From Gemmatimonadota bacterium (GTDB taxonomy: Bacteria; Gemmatimonadota; Gemmatimonadetes; Longimicrobiales; Gaopeijiaceae), in the NCBI GenBank assembly GCA_028873815.1, contig JAPPNN010000014.1, positions 62,001 to 126,000 on the forward strand: a stretch of 64,000 nt of DNA, given 5' to 3'. The position numbers and the translations under genes were made by a program. The notes under the pieces are model-generated. The model saw nothing but the letters and a program-made list of their open reading frames with translations. It was not told the origin of the DNA and did not search any database. Below, in pieces: positions 30,195-39,177 of the stretch. Position 1 is the first letter of the stretch. Every line of letters starts with the position of its first letter.

Positions 30195-31154
30195 CTACAC
30201 CGCCGCGGCCCTCCGCGCGGCACGCTGCTTCTTCTTGTCTTCGCCGGTGCCGTACCGCTTCTGGATTTCCAGCAGGGCCGGCGCGGCGATGAAAATCGAC
30301 GAGTAGGTGCCGATCATGACCCCGAGGATCAGGACCATCGTGAAGGGGCGAATCACCCCCCCACCCAGCACGAGCAGGGACATCAGCACGGCCAGGGTCG
30401 TGCCGGAGGTGAGGACCGTGCGGGGCAGCGTCTCGTTGATCGAACGGTTGACGAGCTTGTACGGGTCCTCCCGCCGCCCGCCCTTCCTGTTGAGGTTCTC
30501 GCGGATGCGGTCGAACACGACGATCGTGTCGTTCAGCGAGTACCCCAGAATGGTCAGGATGGCCGCGACTGTGGGCAGGGAGATCTCGACGCGGAAGAGC
30601 GCGAGCAGGCCCAGGGTGATGAGCATGTCGTGGGCGGTCGCGATCACGGACGCCACGCCGAAGCGAAGCTCGAAGCGGATCGCGATGTACATCAGCGTCA
30701 GTACGAGCGAGAACATGATCGCGAGGCCCGCCCGCTGCTCCAGCTCGGCGCCGATCTTCGGTCCCACCAGCTCCCGGCGCACGACCTCGAAGCCGTCGTC
30801 CCCGTACGCGGCCGCGACCTGCGCCGCGATGCCCGCCGCGACATCGTCGATATCCACGTCCGCGAGCCCGGCGCGCACCACGAACTCTTCGTTGCCCTGC
30901 CCGAAACGCGTGATCGACGGGGCATTGACCCCTCCGAGCGCCTCTCGCAGCTCGTCGTCGCTCGTGGGCTCCTCGAACCGGATGTGCACGAGGGCGCCGC
31001 TGGTGAAATCGACGCCGTAGTTCTGCCAGGATCCGATGAGCACGATGTTGAGGATCATCGCACCGATTCCGAGCGCAAGCAGGATGCCGGAGACGACGTA
31101 CGCCTTCCGGCGCATCGAGATGAACTGGTATTTCGCTTGACGAAAAAGCCACAT
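30195..31154 (-). CDS. secF: Protein translocase subunit SecF
   Basis: A 319-residue membrane protein. The first helix (VVSGILLALGIGAMILNIVL) is followed by a periplasmic domain starting GVDFTSGALVHIRFEEP, then five helices with the SecD/F-family motif GYSLNDTIVVFDRIREN. Works with SecD to pull exported proteins through SecYEG using the proton gradient. Lies 27 bp downstream of secD. Confidence 0.96.
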   Translation of the reverse strand: MWLFRQAKYQFISMRRKAYVVSGILLALGIGAMILNIVLIGSWQNYGVDFTSGALVHIRFEEPTSDDELREALGGVNAPSITRFGQGNEEFVVRAGLADVDIDDVAAGIAAQVAAAYGDDGFEVVRRELVGPKIGAELEQRAGLAIMFSLVLTLMYIAIRFELRFGVASVIATAHDMLITLGLLALFRVEISLPTVAAILTILGYSLNDTIVVFDRIRENLNRKGGRREDPYKLVNRSINETLPRTVLTSGTTLAVLMSLLVLGGGVIRPFTMVLILGVMIGTYSSIFIAAPALLEIQKRYGTGEDKKKQRAARRAAAV

Positions 31155-31181
31155 GGCTATGCTGGTCCCTTGCGTGTGCCG

Positions 31182-32849
31182 CTAGATGCTGACGGGATCC
31201 GAGCCGCGCTTGCCCGACAGGTACATCAGGAAGAGCGTGCGGGTCACGTACAGGGCGGAGAAGAACGATGCCACGATCCCGATGCACAGCGTCACCGCGA
31301 AGCCGCGCACGGGCCCCGTGCCGAACTGGAACAGGATCAGTCCCGTGATCAGGGTCGTGAGGTTGGCGTCGACGATGGCGGACAGGGCGTTGCCGAAGCC
31401 CTCGTCGACCGCCGTGCGGGGCGCGCGGCGGGCCGCTAGCTCCTCGCGTATGCGCTCGAAGATCAGGACGTTGGCGTCCACGGCCATGCCGATCGAGAGG
31501 ATGAGCCCCGCGATCCCGGGAAGCGTCAGGGTCGCGTTGAGCGCGGCCAGTCCTCCGAGCACCAGGACCAGATAGAACCCGAGCGCGGTGATCGCCAGCA
31601 TCCCGGCGACCTTGTAGTAGAGGATCATGACCACGATCACGAGGACGATCCCCACAATCCCTGCGATCCTCCCCTGGTCCACCGAATCCTGTCCCAGCGA
31701 AGGCCCGACGGCGCGCTCCTCCATGATCCGGAGCGGCGCCGGCAGCGCACCCGCCCGCAGGACGAGGGCCAGATCCGTCGCCTCGCTCATGTCGGCGGAG
31801 CCGAGGTCGATGGAGCCCCGCGATCCGATGCGGTCACGCACCACCGGCGCGCTGACGACCTCGCCGTCGAGCACGATCGCGATACGGTCGCCGATATGGG
31901 CGCCGGTCAGCTGCTGGAACGCGCGTCCGCCGCGGCGGTTCAGTTCGAAGAGCACCTGCGGCTGGTTGAACTGCTGGTCGCGATTGGCCGTGGCGTCGTC
32001 GAGCTGGTCGCCGGTGAGGAACGGCTCCTCCTCGAGAACGTAGAGCTCGCGGTAGAAGCGTCCGCCGATGGGGATCGAATCCCATCCCCACTGCAGGCTG
32101 ACATTCCTGGGCATGGCGCGCTGGAACTCCGGCAGCGCCATGAAATCGTCCGCGGTCTCCACGTCCGCCGCGTCCACGGTGTACGTGCCCACGTCGCCCC
32201 GGTTCAGGAGACCGGTGAAGGGACGGAGGTTGAGCTCCTCCTCCTCGGGCTCGACACTGTCGGCGGCCTCGTCCTCGGCAGCCGGTGCGTCAGCCGTCGC
32301 CGCGTCACCCGCCTCCGCGGCGCCATCAGCCGCCGCCACGGTATCCTCCGGGTCGCTGAACAGGAGCTGCTCGATCGAGGTGCCGGTCTCCGTGACCTCG
32401 GTGGCCCGGCCCATCTCGCGCAGGCCCTCTTCCCCGATGGCGACGACGACGGCCCGGTCCAGGCGTTCCAGCGCCGGATCGATCTCGGTCGTCTCCAGAA
32501 CCAGCTTCCACTCGAGATACGCCTGCTGGTTGATGATCTCCTTGGCCCGGCTCTCGTCGTCCAGGCCGGCGAGCTCCACGATGATCCGATCCGCACCGCT
32601 CTTCTGGATCAGCGGTTCCTCCACGCCGAACTCGTCGACCCGTGTGCGGATGATCCGCTCGGCCCGGTCGATCGCGTCCGCGCGCCGTTCGGGCGTCAGG
32701 GTCTCGTCCGGGTCGTCGATCTCCAGGACCAGGTGAATCCCGCCCTGCAGGTCGAGGCCCAGCTTCAGACCCCTCGTCCACAGGTAACCCGCCGAGAGGC
32801 CGAGCACCGCCAGAATGATGATGATCCGGCCCCGAAATGACTTTAGCAT
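31182..32849 (-). CDS. secD: Protein translocase subunit SecD
   Basis: A 555-residue protein from the ATG at 32849 (MLKSFRGRIIIILAVLGLSA). Family motifs: LGLDLQGGIHLVLEID, the P1 domain, an Ala/Glu/Asp-rich insertion at about residues 165-205, VLRAGALPAPLRIMEERAVG, and AVDANVLIFERIREEL in the membrane part. First gene of the secD-to-coaX run. On the minus strand a TTGACA lies at 32990-32985 and may be its -35 box, but no good -10 box is seen. Confidence 0.96.
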   Translation of the reverse strand: MLKSFRGRIIIILAVLGLSAGYLWTRGLKLGLDLQGGIHLVLEIDDPDETLTPERRADAIDRAERIIRTRVDEFGVEEPLIQKSGADRIIVELAGLDDESRAKEIINQQAYLEWKLVLETTEIDPALERLDRAVVVAIGEEGLREMGRATEVTETGTSIEQLLFSDPEDTVAAADGAAEAGDAATADAPAAEDEAADSVEPEEEELNLRPFTGLLNRGDVGTYTVDAADVETADDFMALPEFQRAMPRNVSLQWGWDSIPIGGRFYRELYVLEEEPFLTGDQLDDATANRDQQFNQPQVLFELNRRGGRAFQQLTGAHIGDRIAIVLDGEVVSAPVVRDRIGSRGSIDLGSADMSEATDLALVLRAGALPAPLRIMEERAVGPSLGQDSVDQGRIAGIVGIVLVIVVMILYYKVAGMLAITALGFYLVLVLGGLAALNATLTLPGIAGLILSIGMAVDANVLIFERIREELAARRAPRTAVDEGFGNALSAIVDANLTTLITGLILFQFGTGPVRGFAVTLCIGIVASFFSALYVTRTLFLMYLSGKRGSDPVSI

Positions 32850-33008
32850 GTGTGTCCTGACCCCTTCGTGAACCCTCGGCGACCGCAGGCGGGCGAGGGC
32901 GGCGCGCCCGCGGCCGTGATCACGGCGTCGCGGGCGGCGGCCGTCGCGACGCCAGCATGAAAAGCTCGCCCGCCGCGCCGGGGGTGTCAATCATTTTGCG
33001 CTTCGTTC

Positions 33009-33026
33009 GCCGGGTTCCGACCCGGC
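33009..33026 (-). terminator. Weak hairpin after the beta-propeller lipoprotein gene
   Basis: A 7-bp stem, GCCGGGT/ACCCGGC, with a 4-base loop, lying 41 bp past the stop codon of the minus-strand lipoprotein gene and ahead of secD. There is no T-tract, so intrinsic termination is uncertain. Confidence 0.3.
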
Positions 33027-33066
33027 TCGACTGACCCCTTCGTGGCGGGCGCCGGGAAAGTGTCAG

Positions 33067-34332
33067 TCAGGGCATCTCGGAGCCGGCCGGGGCATCGGCG
33101 GGGGCCGGAGTGTGAAGGGGGTACATGACGGCCGTCTGGATGCCGAGTTCGTCGCTGTGAACGCCCAGCCAGTAGTCCTCGCCGAACTCGTACGTTGTGA
33201 GGCCGGTCTGCGCGCTCTGCAGGTGGCATAGAAAGGCACCGTCCGGCTCGAACGCCATCCACCGGACCCGGTCGGCCCGCGGCCGCTGGTAGGGCAAGAC
33301 CCACAGGCGCCCATCGCGGCCGATCCTGACACCTGACATCGACGGGAATTCATCGGCAGCGGGGACCTCGGGATCGATAGTCGCATCGTCGCGCTCGTCC
33401 CATTCCGGCGAATTGCGGCCCCCGCGGCGTTCGATGTAGTCGTCTCGCCACGCCTGGACATCGGCACTGGTGACGTCCCGGTCTGGGTCGGACCACCTGA
33501 CGATGCGTCGCAGTCTGAAGGCGTCGTCCAGCAGTCTGACCTCGGTGTCCCGACCCACCGCAAGCGCGATCGTGCCGCCCCTGGCGTCTGCGAAGACTGA
33601 TGGCGCAAAGATTGGTCGACGAACGAGGCCCGCTACCTCCGAGATCTGAATCCGGCCCACGGGACTCGTCGGGAGATAGGCGAGCGTGCCCATCATCCGC
33701 CCGCCCGCGTCATGGAGCTCGACGACGAGTGTGTCCGGGGTAGAGAAGTCGTCACGCCGGGTGCTCCAACTCTCCGTTGTGTTGATAGAAATCCCATTGT
33801 CCAGGACGCCGCCTTGGCGCGTAGGGTTCGGATAGACGGGATCCAGTCGGGCGGCACGTACCCATTCGCCCGAGGCCGTAAAGACCTGGTATCGCCAGGG
33901 ACGGTAGTCTCCGACCCACAGCGTGTCGCCCGGAAGGATCCAGAGTTTCCACGGATTGCTGAACTCGCCCGGCCCCTCTCCCGGTCGCCCCATCGACCGC
34001 AGATGCCGGCCCGTCTCGTCGAAGATCCGGATCTCGGCGCTGGTCCGGTCAACCACGGCCACCGAGCCGTCCGAGAGACGCCCCACGCCACGGATTGAAC
34101 TGAACCAGTGCGCCTCGTCGTTTTCGTCGTCGCCGACCCTGAAGATCGGTTCGGCCCCCAGCGAACAGGTCGCGTCGGAGTTCAACGGATCGCTGGTGAC
34201 GACCTCTACTCCGGCGCTGTCGATGGCGATGGTCGTGGCCGGCCCCGAGGAGGCGTCGCAGGCAGCGAGGAGTGCGAGGACGGTGGGAAGCAGCGGGACG
34301 GGGACGGAAGACGGGACGGGTCGACGATGCAT
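33067..34332 (-). CDS. Six-bladed beta-propeller lipoprotein
   Basis: A protein of 421 residues with lipobox LLAAC (Cys25). The mature part has NHL/six-bladed-propeller strands: WFSSIRGVGRLSDGSVAVVD, EIRIFDETGRHLRSMGRPGE, GPGEFSNPWKLWILPGDTLW, VFTASGEWVRAARL and RIGRDGRLWVLPY. The GRPGEGPGEF motif is typical of the large family of such lipoproteins in Gemmatimonadota. Function unknown; a ligand sensor or binding role is a guess. Confidence 0.8.
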   Translation of the reverse strand: MHRRPVPSSVPVPLLPTVLALLAACDASSGPATTIAIDSAGVEVVTSDPLNSDATCSLGAEPIFRVGDDENDEAHWFSSIRGVGRLSDGSVAVVDRTSAEIRIFDETGRHLRSMGRPGEGPGEFSNPWKLWILPGDTLWVGDYRPWRYQVFTASGEWVRAARLDPVYPNPTRQGGVLDNGISINTTESWSTRRDDFSTPDTLVVELHDAGGRMMGTLAYLPTSPVGRIQISEVAGLVRRPIFAPSVFADARGGTIALAVGRDTEVRLLDDAFRLRRIVRWSDPDRDVTSADVQAWRDDYIERRGGRNSPEWDERDDATIDPEVPAADEFPSMSGVRIGRDGRLWVLPYQRPRADRVRWMAFEPDGAFLCHLQSAQTGLTTYEFGEDYWLGVHSDELGIQTAVMYPLHTPAPADAPAGSEMP

Positions 34333-34407
34333 GGCGGTTGTCTCGATAGCGGGAGGCCGGGCGAGGGCGTTGTTCGCAGCCGCCTCGGAAACTACGCGCC
34401 GGTTCGA

Positions 34408-34872
34408 ATGGCGGCACTACGGCAGGTCGCCGAAGAGACCGGCGACGGCTACGACCACTTCATGGCCGAATGCGTTGCCGAGGTGTTAGTGTCCACGAGA
34501 CGGATAACGAGGGATCAGCTAGGGGAGGTGAGGACGATGGGTCAGGTGTCAGCTGCGTACCACCAAAGCCTGGAGGAATACGGCAGGAAGTGGTTTCGGC
34601 CGAAGTGGTTCCGCGAGGGGCGCGACCAGGGCCGCGACGAGGGCATTCGCCAGGGCCGCGACGAGGGCATCCGCCAGGAGCGCCGCGATCATGCGAGGAT
34701 TCTGTGTCGAAGGGCTCGGAAGATGTTCGGACGGGAGGTAGCCGCGCGGTTGGCTGCTCTACTTGGCGACAATCCCGATCCCGAGCAGCTTCTCGATGCG
34801 GCGGGCGCGGTCGCCTCGTGCGGCACGGGTGAGGAACTGCTGAACCGCGTGCGGAGCCTGCCGAACGGCTGA
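34408..34872 (+). pseudogene. Fragment of an Rpn/YhgA-like PD-(D/E)XK nuclease-transposase family protein
   Basis: A 154-codon frame whose second half is GRDQGRDEGIRQ-type repeats followed by an alpha-helical tail (ARKMFGREVAARLAALLG, NPDPEQLLDAAGAVASC). Such Gly-Arg/Gln-Asp/Glu-Gly repeats plus tail are typical of the C-terminal half of Rpn/YhgA-like recombination-promoting nucleases. The N-terminal nuclease domain is missing: upstream the frame is antisense to the propeller lipoprotein. Either a remnant or a short stand-alone protein; I favour remnant. Confidence 0.5.
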
Positions 34873-34963
34873 GCGGGTCCTTGGCCGGGTAGGGGCAACT
34901 CACGCGGCAGAGGCGCGACCCACACGGTAGCCCGGGCACGGCAGCATCCCTACTCTGGGACGC

Positions 34964-36370
34964 ATGTGCTCCTCGAACGTCCCCGGGACGAGGTCGGCGG
35001 TCACCGCCACGGCGGCCATGTGCGCGGTCCTCGCCGGGCTCGCCATGGCCGCGCTCCCGCAGGCAGCCCGTGGCTGGGACGGGGCTGGTCGCGCGGGTTC
35101 CAGGGCTGCGCTCGCCAACACCCCACTCCCCTCCCCCGCCGACACGACCCTTGCGATCACTTTCCTGGACGTGGGCCAAGGGGACGCGGTCCTGATCCGT
35201 GCGCCGGAGGGCCAGACGGCGCTCGTCGATGCGGGGCGCGGGGACATCGTGCCGCTGCTGCGCGAGATGGGCGTGGACGGGATCGATCTGCTCGTGGCCA
35301 CGCATCCGCATGCGGACCATATCGGGGGCATGGCGGACGTGATTGGGTCGATGCCCGTGCGGTTCTACATGGACAACGGGCAGCCCCATACGACGGCGAC
35401 GTACCGTCGGCTGCTGGCGGCGCTCGAGGCCCGGCCGGAGATCACGTACCTGGAGGCGGTCCCGCGGACGATTTCGCTGGGGAGTGCCGAGATCGAGGTG
35501 CTGCCGCTGCTGCCGCAGGCGACGACGGACACCAACAACCGCTCGGTTACGCTCGTCGTGCGGTTCGGGAGCTTCACGGCGCTGCTGAGCGGCGATTCGG
35601 AGGTGCGGCAGCTGACGCATCTGGTGGGCCAGGGCGTCGTCCCCGCGCTGACGCTGCTGAAGGCGCCGCATCATGGGAGCGACAACGGGTTCACGTGGCC
35701 GTTTCTGAAGGCCGCGCGGCCCGAGGTCGTGGTGATTTCGGTGGGGCGGAACGGCTATGGGCATCCGCGGCCGGCGGCGCTGCGGGCGTATGCCGAGGTG
35801 GGAGCGACCGTGCTGCGGACGGATGTGGCGGGGCACGTCGCGATTCTCGGGTTTGCGGGTGGGGACTTCGGGGTTGTGCGGGGGGAGCAGGTGGCTTTGG
35901 TGATGCGAGCGGGTGGGGAGCGGAGCGGGATCGAGAGTGCGGTGGTCGCGGAGGGGGACGCGGTGGTGGGCGCGAGAGGAGCGGCGGGTGCGGGAGTTGC
36001 GGCCGCAGCGGCGGCGGGTGGCGCGGGGGCGGCCGGTGGCGGCGCCGACCTCCGTCTCAGCGTATACGCCGATGCGCCGGGCAACGACAACCGCAATCCG
36101 AACGGAGAGTACGTCGTGATCCAGAATCTGGGAGCGGCGGCACAGGCCATCGGCGGGTGGCGGCTGTGTGACCTGGCGAATCACTGCTTTTCGTTCCCCG
36201 CGGGCGCGGTTCTGGCGCCCGGTGCGACGATCACGCTCTACAGCGGGCCAGGCCGCTCCGACGGCAGCCGCTACCATATGGGCTATCGCAGGGCCGTGTG
36301 GAACAACAACGGCGACACCGCAACGCTATACGACGCGCGAGGGGCGGTCGTGGTCGCCTACAGGTATTGA
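34964..36370 (+). CDS. Secreted ComEC/Rec2-like metallo-beta-lactamase-fold hydrolase with lamin-tail domain
   Basis: A protein of 468 residues. N-terminal signal peptide-like segment (MCAVLAGLAMAALPQAARG). Residues about 65-310 are a metallo-beta-lactamase fold of the ComEC type (FLDVGQGDAVLIRAPEG, ATHPHADHIGG, ALLSGDSEVRQL, KAPHHGSDNGF, VVVISVGRNGYGHP), acting perhaps on nucleic acid or phosphodiesters. A low-complexity Ala/Gly linker (about 345-370) leads to a lamin-tail domain (EYVVIQNLGAAAQAIGGWRL, WNNNGDTATLYDARGAVV). MBL plus lamin-tail plus DUF3006 neighbours is a recurring association. Confidence 0.8.
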   Translation: MCSSNVPGTRSAVTATAAMCAVLAGLAMAALPQAARGWDGAGRAGSRAALANTPLPSPADTTLAITFLDVGQGDAVLIRAPEGQTALVDAGRGDIVPLLREMGVDGIDLLVATHPHADHIGGMADVIGSMPVRFYMDNGQPHTTATYRRLLAALEARPEITYLEAVPRTISLGSAEIEVLPLLPQATTDTNNRSVTLVVRFGSFTALLSGDSEVRQLTHLVGQGVVPALTLLKAPHHGSDNGFTWPFLKAARPEVVVISVGRNGYGHPRPAALRAYAEVGATVLRTDVAGHVAILGFAGGDFGVVRGEQVALVMRAGGERSGIESAVVAEGDAVVGARGAAGAGVAAAAAAGGAGAAGGGADLRLSVYADAPGNDNRNPNGEYVVIQNLGAAAQAIGGWRLCDLANHCFSFPAGAVLAPGATITLYSGPGRSDGSRYHMGYRRAVWNNNGDTATLYDARGAVVVAYRY

Positions 36371-36408
36371 GCGCCCAGGGCGTGGCTGGCGGGGACGGAG
36401 GTGGAGGA

Positions 36409-36965
36409 ATGCCGGCGACCCGAATCTGGGTGGTCGACCGGGTGGAGCCGCCGATGGCCGTCGTGGTCGCGGACGACGATGAGCGGCAGGTGGACGTGCC
36501 GCTGGCTCGGCCCTTCATCACCTATCTAGCGTCAGAGCCCCGCGCCATCCACCTCGGAGATGTTTCGGTCGAGGTGCTCGCTACTCACCCGGCTCGCCGG
36601 CACGGCAACGACGGATTCGTGGCGCTATTGGTCCGCTACGGCAAGTTCTCCGTTCTGCTCACAGGTGACGTCGAGACGGAGGCCCTCGACTACTTGGTCA
36701 CGGACGGGGCCGTACCCGACATCACGGTCCTGAAAGCGTCGCACCACGGTAGCGACAACGTTTTCACGGAGGACCCGCTGGCTGAGGGTCGACCCGAGGT
36801 GGTGGTCATCTCGGTTGGGGCGGCAACGCCTATGGCCATCCTGGAGAACTGGCACTAGCGGCCTACTACGCCGCAGCAAGCGAGGTGTACAGGACGGATC
36901 TCGATGGTTAGGTCACGGTGCGGGGTTTCCGCAATGGACGATATCGGATGGTGACTCAAAGGTGA
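36409..36965 (+). pseudogene. Broken DUF3006/ComEC-like hydrolase chimera
   Basis: The first 30 codons match the start of the DUF3006 gene at 37758 (IWVVDR..AVAVLV versus IWVVDRVEPPMAVVV). They run straight into the C-terminal half of a ComEC-like hydrolase (LLTGDVETEALDYL, KASHHGSDNVF, RPEVVVISVG), without the HxHxDH half. A one-base shift near 36822 breaks the frame; the continuation (NAYGHPGELALAAYYAA, EVYRTDLDG) is readable in another frame. An in-frame TAG at 36909 then precedes VTVRGFRNGRYRMVTQR. So there is an internal deletion, a frameshift and a nonsense codon. It is a decayed paralogue of the upstream hydrolase. Confidence 0.75.
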
Positions 36966-37091
36966 GGGGATGAGTTGGACACGGAACTTGACCGTCGGTA
37001 TGATGCCTTGGTCCCGGCGGGTGGCCCTGAGTCTCGGGAAACAGGTGTGTCTAGAGTCCACCGGGTGTCGGCCCTAGGGAGAGTAGAGCAT

Positions 37092-37610
37092 ATGAGTCAA
37101 CGGAAGAGATTCCACCATGCACATGGTCGGTGGGCATGGACTTTGGCCGTCGCCGTCATCGCTGGTACCTCGCCGGGATCCATAGTAGCGCAGAATCCGG
37201 GTTTTGAGCGGCAGAGAGAGCTTTTTCAACTCTTCACGAACTGCGAACCGCTCGTGCTGGCGGTGACGGTGGAAGACGCTGGAGAAGAGGCAAACGGATT
37301 GGACGAAGAAGCCGTTTCGCGGGCTGCCCGAAGCCGGCTGCGTTCCGCTCGACAGTATACTGAAAGCGGATTGAATCTTGTCTCGATCGAAGTCCACATT
37401 GTCGGGTACGCTTTTGCCGTGGACGTGGAACTCTGGAAGACGATGTTCGACCCAGTTACCGAGCAGTATAACCGTGCCGTTACTTGGCAATATGGGTCCA
37501 CGGGCACGCACGGAGGTAACGGTACCTACGTCGTTTCGCAGGTTCAGGGTGTGATGGACGTATTCCTAGACGAGTACCTCCGCGTGAACGAACCGGCTTG
37601 CTTATCCTGA
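37092..37610 (+). CDS. Small exported protein of unknown function
   Basis: A protein of 172 residues from an ATG at 37092 with GGGAGAG upstream. A signal peptide is likely (WAWTLAVAVIAGTSPGSIVA). The mature part has one central beta-rich segment (GLNLVSIEVHIVGYAFAVDV) and paired cysteines (TNCEPL and a terminal NEPACLS). No family recognised. Codon use is less GC-biased than that of its neighbours. Confidence 0.55.
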   Translation: MSQRKRFHHAHGRWAWTLAVAVIAGTSPGSIVAQNPGFERQRELFQLFTNCEPLVLAVTVEDAGEEANGLDEEAVSRAARSRLRSARQYTESGLNLVSIEVHIVGYAFAVDVELWKTMFDPVTEQYNRAVTWQYGSTGTHGGNGTYVVSQVQGVMDVFLDEYLRVNEPACLS

Positions 37611-37757
37611 TGCCTAGAACCCAGATCGTGTTGTTGCAGCAATACGCAAGACCCGGCAGCCACATGGCATACCACCAACTGGGTGCTGTGAGGCTGGCAG
37701 TGAGCACGGCCATTCTGCCTCGTTACCGCATCCTGACGGAGCAGTAGGGGAGTTGGT

Positions 37758-38048
37758 GTGAAAGATGATGCTATTTGGGTAGTCGACCGCATCAACGGCG
37801 CGGTCGCCGTGCTCGTGCGTGACGGGGACGTGCAGTGTGACGACACGCGCCGAAGAGACATCCCAGTGGCACTGCTTCCCGAGGACATCCGGGAGGGCGC
37901 CGTTCTGCGGGTGCCGGAGACGGACGGCGTGCCGGACTGGGAGGCCGCGAGGGTGGACGAGGAGCTGCGGCGGGCACGCATCCAGGAGGCGGAGGCCGCG
38001 CTCGAGCGGTTGCGTCGCCGCGATCCGGGCGGCGATATCGCGCTGTAG
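37758..38048 (+). CDS. DUF3006-family small protein
   Basis: A protein of 96 residues from a GTG with GGGGAG upstream. It opens IWVVDRINGAVAVLVRDGD, the hallmark of DUF3006, a small family usually next to ComEC-like hydrolases, and ends in a charged helix (DEELRRARIQEAEAALERLR). The partner hydrolase is the gene at 34964. Function unknown. Confidence 0.7.
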   Translation: MKDDAIWVVDRINGAVAVLVRDGDVQCDDTRRRDIPVALLPEDIREGAVLRVPETDGVPDWEAARVDEELRRARIQEAEAALERLRRRDPGGDIAL

Positions 38049-38107
38049 ACGGGCGGGAGCCCAGCGCGCATCGGCACCCTGTGTGGAACAGCGGGTACGT
38101 ATACCGT

Positions 38108-38121
38108 GTACCTCTAGGTAC
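38108..38121 (+). promoter_or_regulatory. Candidate PadR operator upstream of the padR-HAAS pair
   Basis: Palindrome GTACCT-CT-AGGTAC lies about 50 bp before the PadR start, next to GTACGTATACCGTG, which could include the -10 box (TATACC). PadR repressors commonly bind such a palindrome in their own promoters; assignment here is by position only. Confidence 0.45.
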
Positions 38122-38171
38122 ATTGCACATCAAGGCAACCGGAACGGGTCACGGTGAAGGAGTGGGTCAGG

Positions 38172-38513
38172 ATGAAGAAGTCGATATCCAAGGAACTCGT
38201 GGCCGCCTCGTCGCGACCGATGGTGCTTTCGATCCTGGCGGGCGGCGAGAGCTACGGCTACGAGATTCTCAAGCAGGTGAAGCTGCTGTCGGACGGAGAG
38301 CTGCAGTGGTCGGACGGGATGCTGTATCCGGTCCTGCACCGACTGGAACGCGACGGGCTGATCGCCGGCCGCTGGCAACTGACCGAGGCGGGGCGGCGGC
38401 GGAAGTACTACCGGCTCACCAGCCGCGGCAAGGGGCAGCTGGTGCGTGACCGGCAGAACTGGCGAGCCGTGCACGGGGCGCTCGAGATGTCGTGGGGAGG
38501 CAGCCATGTTTGA
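38172..38513 (+). CDS. PadR family transcriptional regulator
   Basis: A protein of 113 residues. The ATG at 38172 is preferred to the GTG at 38154 because GGAG sits 9 bases upstream. The winged helix is complete: RPMVLSILAGGESYGYEILK, LLSDGELQWSDGMLYPVLHR, LERDGLIAGRW, GRRRKYYRLTSRGK. Its 3' end overlaps the next gene by 8 bp, a translational coupling typical of PadR regulators with their membrane partner. Confidence 0.92.
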   Translation: MKKSISKELVAASSRPMVLSILAGGESYGYEILKQVKLLSDGELQWSDGMLYPVLHRLERDGLIAGRWQLTEAGRRRKYYRLTSRGKGQLVRDRQNWRAVHGALEMSWGGSHV

Positions 38514-39174
38514 CCTGGAAAAGGCGGTCGGGCGCTGGCGAGAGGAGATGGAGCGCGAATCCTCGCTGTCGCCGCGCGAGGTGGACGAGCTGGAGGATCA
38601 CCTCCGGGCTGGCTTTGATCTGGAAATGGAGCTGACTCCGGCACTGAGCCCCGTGACGGCGTTCGCGAACGCGAGCGGGGGGATGGGCGAACCGGCGGAC
38701 CTGTCGAAGGAGTTCGCCCGGGCGGGAAGCCCGAGGTGGCGGCGGCTGATCTACGCCGGGTGGGCCCTGTTTGCGGTGTCGTTCGTGCTGCCGGCGTACA
38801 CCGACGGTCCGAGCGGCGGCGGTCTCTTCTCCTTCGGGACCCAGTCCGGTTGGGACGCTTTCGGGAGCGCGCTGCTCTGGGGCGGCTGGCTCGGCCGGTT
38901 CAGCGCGCTCACCAACCTGATCATGCTGGGCAGCCTGCTGATCCTCCGTACCTCCCGGCGGAAGCGCGGCCGCTGGCTCCGGTGGCTCGTGGGGGGCGCC
39001 GGTCTCATGAACCTGGTGTACTGGCCAATCTGGGTTGTGACCGAGGGCGATCCGGTGTCGGACCTGCTCCCGGGCTACTGGATCTGGGCCGCCTCGTTCC
39101 TGTGCGTGGCCGCGGGCATCTGGATGCTCGTCAAGGAGCGTACATCGATCGATCTCGCACCCGAGACCTCCTGA
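38506..39174 (+). CDS. HAAS/permease-prefix-type membrane protein paired with PadR
   Basis: A protein of 222 residues. The N-terminal region of about 75 residues is a HAAS-like helical domain (EKAVGRWREEMERESSLSPR, EVDELEDHLRAGFDLEM). Four or five predicted transmembrane helices follow (LIYAGWALFAVSFVLPAY, ALTNLIMLGSLLIL, YWIWAASFLCVAAGIWMLV). Such proteins are regularly encoded with PadR repressors and are likely their signalling partner or target. Overlaps PadR by 8 bp. Confidence 0.75.
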   Translation: MFDLEKAVGRWREEMERESSLSPREVDELEDHLRAGFDLEMELTPALSPVTAFANASGGMGEPADLSKEFARAGSPRWRRLIYAGWALFAVSFVLPAYTDGPSGGGLFSFGTQSGWDAFGSALLWGGWLGRFSALTNLIMLGSLLILRTSRRKRGRWLRWLVGGAGLMNLVYWPIWVVTEGDPVSDLLPGYWIWAASFLCVAAGIWMLVKERTSIDLAPETS

Positions 39175-39177
39175 AGG

